A stretch of 64,000 nt of DNA from Rhizophagus clarus (Eukaryota; Glomeromycota; Glomeromycetes; Glomerales; Glomeraceae): assembly GCA_015698045.1 (NCBI GenBank), contig BLAL01000073.1, positions 248,001-312,000 of the forward strand. The letters run 5' to 3'. Made by a program: the position numbers and the translations under genes. Below the pieces are notes generated by a model. The model was not told the origin of the DNA, searched no databases, and saw nothing but the letters and a program-made list of their open reading frames with translations. Below are positions 57,426 through 64,000 of the stretch, piece after piece (within the stretch, counting starts at the first letter, position 1; each line of letters opens with the position of its first letter).

Positions 57426-58167
57426 CCCTACGAAAAAAATGCATCCGGAATTCATGCTGAAATTGTCCGGAAAAATAAACAGACAATTTCCGGACGTTTG
57501 GTAAATCCAGAAAATGTTCCAAAATGTGCGCGTTTCCTGATGTTCGGAATATGTCCGGGTTCAAATTTGTCCGGAATTTTCCAGAATTTTGAACAATCCA
57601 ATTTTATCCCGGATGATCAGCAGGAGTTTACCACATCCTACACGATTAACCAAAGTTTGAATTAACATCATAGATAGCACTTTTGGCTGCTCTTCAATTT
57701 TACTTATTACGTCAGGGGGTGGTTATAAATATCAGTTTTGTGCTTTTTGCATTTTTTTAAAATGTAAAATTTTATATTCTTAGAAACATTGTCTAGAATT
57801 TGTCCGGAATTTTATTATGTCCGGAATTTGTTGGTTTTATTTGTCCAGAATTTGTCTGGAATTTAAAATGTCCGGAATTTGTTTGGTTTATTTTGTCCAG
57901 AATATGTCCGGAATATTTTATGTCCGGAATTTGTTTGGTTTATTTTGTCCAGAATATGTCCGGAATATTTTATGTCCGGAATTTGTTTGGTTTATTTGTC
58001 TAGAATTTGTCCGGAAACTTTCATGTATAAAAAAAACTGGGCATGCAAAAAATTCCGGACAGCAAAATAGATCAATTTTCTGGACATTTTCATGACAATT
58101 TTTGAAGCACCTGGACAATTTCCGGACATTTTCGTAGACATTTTCCGGACATTCTTTTTTCGTAGGG
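57426..58167. mobile_element. TCCGGA-motif element inserted in the hAT relic
   Basis: 742 bp, left end CCCTACGAAAAAAATG, right end its inverse (CATTCTTTTTTCGTAGGG). It is flanked by direct TAC repeats (57423-57425, 58168-58170). About fifteen exact TCCGGA palindromes crowd the arms. The core 57667-57758, read on the minus strand, aligns well with 17839-17933. A 52-bp subunit is tandemly repeated about 2.5 times from 57868. The repeated peptide-like ORFs (MSGICLVYF and the like) are artefacts of the motif. Confidence 0.88.
57868..57998. repeat. 52-bp tandem repeat, about 2.5 copies
   Basis: Units start at 57868, 57920 and 57972, nearly identical, each with two TCCGGA sites. The last copy is partial and slightly changed. 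Confidence 0.9.
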
Positions 58168-58555
58168 TACCCACAACTACTTTAGCTACAACGGTTAATG
58201 ACGTTGAGACATTTTGTGAATCGTTTCCTAAAAGGTGAGTTTCAAAGAACCTCTTGAAGAGTTCTAAAATGATAATAATGGAATATTGTACTGAGAATCA
58301 CCATCAACCCGATCTTTAATCCTTGGTAAGATGATACGTGACTATCTTAGTATTCAGCCTTCAAGTGTTGCAGCATTTTCACGAGCTGGTTCTACATTTA
58401 CTAATGACAGAGCAAATCTCACGGAAAAAATTTTGATTGTTTAACGTAAAATTCTGTGCGATATTTCGAAAAAAAAAAGAAATTAGAAAAGTGAAGTAAT
58501 TTGTTATTTAACATTAAAAACACATTATAATTCAAATAATTTGATTAAAAACCTT

Positions 58556-58627
58556 TAAATCCAATTTTCTTTGTAAAACATTTTTTTTTTTTAAAAAAAA
58601 AATGTTTTACAAAGAAAATTGGATTTA
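58556..58627. repeat. Near-perfect 72-bp palindrome
   Basis: The arms read TAAATCCAATTTTCTTTGT followed by AAAACA and a 12-T run, then a 10-A run and the exact inverse. Only the A/T run lengths differ. It would form a long cruciform or RNA hairpin; it lies 85 bp after the hAT relic. Confidence 0.85.
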
Positions 58628-59180
58628 TAGTTAGAACGAACGTTAGATCATCATATAAACGAATTATTCAAACAAGAGGTTATCCATCCAAACATAAAAC
58701 TTTTTGAAAGTCATCTTTACATATTTATGTTCATCTATTTAATAATAAATCCAATGTTTCAAGATTAGCAAAAATTAATAATTACATCGTAAATATTTAA
58801 TAAGAAAAACAAAGAGGAAGAAATTAATATGGACCATGTGAAAAAAAATATTACAAAATAATAATAAATGAACAATATTTATTTTATTTAATTATATAAA
58901 TATAGTTTTTTTAACATGATTATTTAATTTAAAAAAAAAAAATGTGAAAAAAAACTAATTTTATTAGATAAAAAACCTCGCATCAGATGACGAGCGGCTT
59001 AAATTATTGACCAATATTTATAATGCTTTAAGATAGTTGACCAGTGTTAGTCATCTGGTGACGCATCAACGAATTTTATATAGTACTTTGTTCACAGTAC
59101 AGTCTATTATTCTATCATATATCTCAATTATTATTTTTTTAGGACTGCTAAATTTCAGCACTGCCAATGTGTGACTTACC

Positions 59181-59917
59181 AAAAATCATTTTTACTTTTA
59201 GAGCAATTTGTTCTCGACTCATTGTCTTGGCTGCACGTGGTTTAAATTTTGAAAACTTGTAAACTGCTGATTCGCTGAAAGAAATGTCACATGATTAAAT
59301 GACGTTTGGTCGATCTTCAGAATTTGTGATACATTGAAATCCTAAACACAAAATAACATGATATGACATCATGCATATATTACGAAATTTTAAACATTTT
59401 TATAAAATAATTATTACTTTTCGATTAAAATTGAATTCATTAAAGACATTATAACAACGAAATACCGTCACACAGGCACAAGATGATGCACGGATTAAGT
59501 AATTGATGGCATAATTTCCTTTTTCTTCACTTTTTTTTTCAAGAGATTATATAATATGCATGTAATAATAAAATAAACCAAATGACCGGTCGGTAACCAG
59601 AAATAGATTAATTGTTAGATTAAGATTTAATTTTTTTTTCATGTATGAATGTTTATTGAATATATAATTATGTACATACATACACCTATGCCTGATACTG
59701 GGTCCCATAACCGTGAAATTTCACGTGACAAATCCGTTTTTGGTAATTCATTTTGTGTATTATGAAAATTCGTGCAAGTGAAACAAATAAATAAATTATT
59801 TAAATTGTGACCCATTGAAAAAATGGTTTGTTGTAACAAATATAAAATAAATAAATTTATTTTTAATTTATGTCCGTAATAATTATCAATAATCCATTTA
59901 AACCAATTTTTTTCCAT
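59181..59917 (-). other. Possible exons of a decayed gene, weak HMG-box likeness
   Basis: The minus-strand ORF 59917-59639 contains NNLFICFTCTNFHNTQNELP, then TDLSREISRLWDP, reminiscent of HMG-box helices 1 and 2 in the expanded HMG families of these fungi. Further on, 59279-59181 is flanked by a good acceptor (TTTCTTTCAG) and a perfect donor (GGTAAGT) and encodes ESAVYKFSKFKPRAAKT. The frames in between are not joined convincingly. Both the gene and the family call are tentative. Confidence 0.25.
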
Positions 59918-60099
59918 GAATCTTAAAAATTTTTTGTTCGATAATCAAATCTATATAATGCAAACATTCTTTGAAGGTAAAATCCGATAATACGGGAACC
60001 TAAAATTTTATTTTCAAACAAGTTTATGGTGAAACTTTCTTTTAAGGAAATATTAAAATCATAATTTTAATCGATGTAAATAATAGCAAAAAGCATGCA

Positions 60100-60205
60100 A
60101 AATATTTATGTATAAAAAAAAAAAAAAAAAAAAAAAAATTTCAAATATTTATTAAAAAAAAAAAAAAAATTCAAATATTTTATTAAAAAAAAAAAAATTT
60201 CATTT
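60100..60205. repeat. Poly(A)-separated TTCAAATATTT repeat
   Basis: Two full copies of TTCAAATATTT(T)ATT and a partial third, each preceded by a long A-run (13-24 bases). Confidence 0.75.
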
Positions 60206-61353
60206 TGATATCACCGTGAAAAACCGAAAAAAAATTAAATATTGTTTGTATAGAAAAGAAATATAATAAAGCGTTAAGCCAAAATTCGAAACAATAATTG
60301 TATGTAACCTTTTTGGCGTTCCGAACTTAAAAATCCTGTTTTTTTTTCCAATAAAATGTTCGGTATTCGTATTTATAGGCTGTATTCAGCCAATCGCAAA
60401 TATTATTAATAATTGTAACTTGGGGGCTGATCCCAATAGTATTTTTTTTTTTTTTTAAAGTTCGTTCACCAAATATATATAACCAATAAATTGAATGAGT
60501 ATTTTTTTTTTTTTTTTTAATTCACAAAGACCAGAAGGAAAATTCTTTGTACTTAAATAAATAAATATCTAATTTTTTGTTCATTCAAAGATTTCATTTT
60601 AAACTAAACTAAAAAAATTATCACGTTATTGTGATACAATTATGATATTGCAGGGTTTATCATATTGACGCAGTAAAAAACGCCCATGAAAATTTAAAAT
60701 TTGTATTTGAACCAATTAAGTAAGGTTAAAATTTTTTCTATAATTACAATTTGAAATAAAGTTAGCCTTAATTACATTTTTGTAACCCACACTATTAAGT
60801 TTATATGAACCTAAATAGGTTGATCAATATATTCACTTTATTAATGTAAATTCTATTATTCTCATTTTATTCTCTTTTATATAATATTAATTTTACTTCG
60901 AAAAAAAGAATAATATTGTTACTTGCTTTAAATGTTTTATAATTTGTACGAGTTAAAAAAAAAAATGGTTTTAGATCGACAGAATAAAGTTTCATAATTT
61001 TGGAAAAAAAAAATATATTAAATACTGTGAAACGTCACATAAAAAGTGTACATTATCGGTCCGAACGGAAAGTTAGCGATAACCATATTTTTGTATAACG
61101 AAAGTCATAATTTTGTGATTTTAATCAATAGTGTACACAACATGCTTCTTATCCAAATATAAAAAAGAACTCGGAAAAAACAAAACAAAACAAAAAAGTG
61201 ACATGAGACGATTAGTAAACAATATTAACGATTTTTTTTTTATTTTAAAACGCCAGTTTTTGTATCAACAAAACAAAAAAAAAAAAAAATTTTCTTTCAT
61301 TTTAATTAAGATTTCGAGTACAATATTTATTTATTTACCATACTTCCTTAAAT
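60206..61353. other. AT-rich upstream region of the kinase gene
   Basis: Long A/T runs. No gene, and no distinct TATA box could be separated from the background. Confidence 0.4.
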
Positions 61354-62969
61354 ATGAAATCATTTAAAAAGATATTTAATAATCCTAACAACGAAGATGA
61401 GGATAATTCAACTATGGAAAAACGAAATTTATGGAATAGCCTTAATAGTGATTATCAGGTAAAAGAATTTATTAATTATCGGATGTTAACTTTATAATTA
61501 ATAAATTAAGAAATATGAATAATCAACATGTAACAACATGTAATTAATTATTATAATATAGTACCACGTTTCATTAAAATCAGATAATATTGGTGACTTA
61601 TCGAGACTACCGATTTATATAAATGACTTAAAGAAAAGAAAAGAAATATACGGATTATGTGGAGAATGTAATAAACCAGGTACTGGAAGGAATTGGTGTC
61701 AACCTTGTAATGCCAAAAGATTTTCGGAAAACTTTGGAAATTGGACCAGTGGAAATAAAGATATTGACGAATTAATACAACAATCACAACTTAATGCTGT
61801 ATATTATACAAAATGTTTGGAATGGATACCTTTTGAAAATTTTGAAAATGTTACTTATGTAACCAGAGGTGGTTTTAGTAAAATTTATTCGGCCGATTGG
61901 CCCGAAGGTTATATTCATTATTGGGATATTGACAATCAAAGGTGGGATAGATTTCAAAATACAAAAGTTGCTTTAAAAAGTTTAGATAATTCTTCTGAAA
62001 TAAGTACCGACTTTTTAAATGAGGTAATTAACATAAATGATTTTTATATGGTAAATTATTAATTTATTATTATTATTATTATTATTTATCATTTTGTAAT
62101 ATTTCATAATTTTAAATATTATTATTAAATTCATTAATAAATTTTCTTTCTTTCTTTTTTTTTTTTTTTAGATAAAAACTTATGTTGCAGATGATTTTTC
62201 GCATGTTATTCCATGTTTTGGAATCACTCAAGATCCGAGCACTAAAGATTATATGATCGTTTTATTTTATTGTGAATCTGGAAATTTAAGAAATTGCTTA
62301 AATGAACCTGTAGCATATACACCGAAAATTGAAAATTTATTAACCATTGCATCAGGGCTTTTAAATATTCATAATGTTGGAAAAGTTCATAAAGATTTTC
62401 ATTCTGGTAATATATTATTTTCTAATATTTTTAACACATTTATTAGTGATTTAGGAATGTGTCAACCAGCAAATAGTGAAAATAAATCGCTTAAGAAAGG
62501 AATTTATGGGGTGTTACCTTATATGGCTCCAGAAATTTTACGTGGTGGTCGATATGAAAAATCCGCTGATGTTTATTCATTTGGAATAGTCATGAATGAA
62601 TATTTTTCTGAGGAAACTCCTTATAATGATATACCTCATGATAATAATTTGGCTATTAAAATATGTGAAGGTCTTAGACCTAAAATTTCTGATGATACTC
62701 CAAAATTAATTTCTGAATTGATCGTTGAATGTTGGGATGCTAAACCGGAAAATAGACCAACTGTTAAAAAAATATGTAAAAAATTACAAGAATGGAGAGA
62801 CCAAGCTATGGATAGAAATGGTGAAATTTATTCTCAAATAAAGGAATGTGAAAAAATTAAGGAGAATAAAAAAGTTCCTGAAAATATTCAAATACATCCG
62901 GAAGCAATTTATACTAGCAGACTTTTAAATTTTGAAAATCTTCCTGAACCAGTAAACTCGAATAAATAA
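61354..62969 (+). CDS. Tyrosine-kinase-like protein kinase, 454 aa
   Basis: Three exons, 61354-61458, 61562-62023 and 62172-62969; all GT-AG with phase-0 introns. The N-terminus is followed by a four-cysteine motif (C68, C71, C81, C84; YGLCGECNKPG, WCQPC) and a WTSGNKDIDELIQQSQ segment that precede the kinase in many Rhizophagus kinases. Kinase domain: Gly-rich loop RGGFSKIY (137-144), VALK lysine K174, helix C Glu189, catalytic loop VHKDFHSGN (Asp264, Asn269) with HKD in place of HRD, DLG (Asp282) in place of DFG, LPYMAPEIL (Glu310), DVYSFGIVMNE and CWDAKPENRP. The essential Lys and both Asp are kept, so it should be active. No membrane segment or receptor domain; a cytosolic signalling kinase of the TKL group. 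Confidence 0.92.
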
Positions 62970-64000
62970 TTTTTTAACAGGTAAATTGTTTTTTTTTTAA
63001 AAAAAAAAAAAATTTTTTTTTTTTACTTTATTTACGAGTGTGTATACATTAAAATTATTTAAATATTTATTTTACAGATCTTCCGTCGAGATGGATTTTA
63101 AATAATTTTTCATTTATATATATATTTATATATAAATTCTTATTCATTTTTTATATCGATATTCTTGTCAAAAATATATATATATATATATTTATCTAGG
63201 GAAAAAATTCAAAAAAAAAAAAAAAATATTATAATATGTAAAATTTTTTTTAAAAAAAAAACCTATTTATTTTATATTCGGGATATATTGGTAGGCGTCG
63301 ATCATGAACTTCATATACAACTTTATTTAATCACGTGTAATGATCGATTGGAAAGAAATAAATAGCTCTCCTTCTCATAATACTTAAATTCTTGTTGTTT
63401 ATTAATTGTACGTAATAATGCATACATGTTGACTGTTTTACACGATCACATCATAATTTTATATCGATCAAACTTTACTTGACGCAATATTTTGAAATTG
63501 AGTTCTCAAGAACTAGTCGGTAAATCGGACCATATAGATTTTTTGCGAAATACGACATTTAAGTTAATAAATATTAACCATAATTTTTATTTATATTAAT
63601 TATTATAAAATAGAGTTTGAAATAAATTAACTGGATAATTAACTGTGAAAATGATATATTTCACCCCCGGTTGATCCTACTTTTGTCCAAGTATTAATGT
63701 CATTTTAAAATTAACTGTTAATTTCGGCTAGAATTAATAGTATCATTCTAGGTATTAATTAATCGGGTCAAAACGAGCCGATCTTAATTTTGCCTGGAAT
63801 TAAAACAATTTCGGCCCGAATTAATAAGTTTGATCGACCATGCGTGCGGTGCGAGGGAATAGAAGGGAAGAAAATTTAAAAAGTGTAAAATTTAATTCTA
63901 AATAATATCTGATATAAAGATAATAAATAGATTCTAAAGTTTATTTTAAATTTTTTCATAACATTCAACAATACATTTGATTGTTTATTCCGTTTTTATT
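62970..64000. other. Downstream spacer with a motif cluster
   Basis: A/T runs and a TA microsatellite (63175-63191). The motif cluster TTCGGCTAGAATTAA / TTTCGGCCCGAATTAA lies at 63720-63830. No gene was recognised up to the window end. Confidence 0.45.
63720..63830. repeat. Cluster of TTCGGSCNGAATTAA-type motifs
   Basis: At least three copies (TTCGGCTAGAATTAA, TTGCCTGGAATTAA, TTCGGCCCGAATTAA) plus partial ones in both orientations. Similar to 55530-55620. Confidence 0.45.

Larger units (their letters stand above)
56540..58470 (+). pseudogene. hAT-family transposase relic
   Basis: Broken frames carry hAT signatures in order: a stretch with TKEVVDNSKGMGSLMKSLY near 56680; TRWNSTLVTMFERHSVFYRI (57115-57175), the typical hAT central motif; ELESICQILKPF and the frame for ILSKDQSNSISDALIVI (57240-57340); and, after the inserted element, the C-terminal dimerisation segment IRDYLSIQPSSVAAFSRAGS and DRANLTEKI (58330-58440). 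Several stops and frameshifts make it inactive. The 742-bp TCCGGA element (57426-58167) is nested inside, so the transposase was already present when that element jumped. Terminal repeats of the hAT itself were not located. Confidence 0.8.

Noticed and set aside
57800..58174. Overlapping ORFs with repeated MSGIC / FVQNMSGIF peptides
   Set aside because: Produced by the TCCGGA motif array and the 52-bp tandem repeat inside the mobile element; both strands and several frames are open.
1..64000. CRISPR arrays, tRNA genes, bacterial operons
   Set aside because: No regularly spaced direct repeats of CRISPR type, no tRNA with readable A and B boxes, and the introns and gene families are eukaryotic.

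Overview
The window reads as nuclear DNA of an arbuscular mycorrhizal fungus (Glomeromycotina, most like Rhizophagus). The support is very AT-rich spacers full of A/T runs, genes with short introns (65-105 bp), single dispersed 5S rRNA genes instead of an rDNA array, and several gene families known to be greatly expanded in these fungi: BTB-BACK-TLDc proteins, Crinkler (CRN)-type proteins, Sel1-repeat proteins and tyrosine-kinase-like protein kinases. The assignment rests on gene content and style; no search could be run.

Layout. Positions 1-403 (-) hold the open end of a gene running off the left edge. 3111-5981 (+) is a five-exon CRN-type gene with a P-loop ATPase and a restriction-nuclease-like tail. 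5982-11400 is repeat-rich, with BTB-TLDc relics and a Helitron-like element (10216-11090). From 11424 to 50879 lies a dispersed cluster of BTB-BACK-TLDc genes: intact copies at 11424, 31797, 35029 (+) and 50879 (-); two copies (37954, 41705) each spoiled by a single nonsense codon; a broken copy split by a transposon (16585-18347, -); and at least eight small relics. Between them sit a helical 211-aa ORF (19595), two 5S rRNA genes inside a duplicated segment (14841 and 25307), a purine-only-like tract (22270-23130), a Sel1-repeat pseudogene (39978-41290), a disordered Q/N-rich protein (44393), a decayed minus-strand gene (45616-46592) and a small zinc-knuckle protein (48246). The right part has a MYND-finger protein (53059), a hAT transposase relic (about 56540-58470) and an intact three-exon protein kinase (61354-62969).

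How the genes relate. There is no operon logic here. The BTB proteins are expected to be cullin-3 ubiquitin-ligase adaptors or oligomeric scaffolds; their copies share a two-exon structure with a phase-2 intron at the same codon, a charged linker of variable length, and in several copies a TATA box followed by a common TACGATCTGCAA-like element before the start codon.

The most unusual signal is a family of non-coding elements whose ends read CCCTA(T/C)(A/G)AAAAAA, with 3-bp target duplications (TAG, TAC, ATA seen). Their arms are crowded with a short palindromic motif (TCCGGA), and two of them share a central core of about 90 bp. Part of that core also occurs in the middle of an element at 31251-31637 whose arms carry a different motif (TGGCGCA). 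Three further loci show the same motif-crowding style with other palindromes. This suggests a family of mobile elements with a fixed core and changeable arms.
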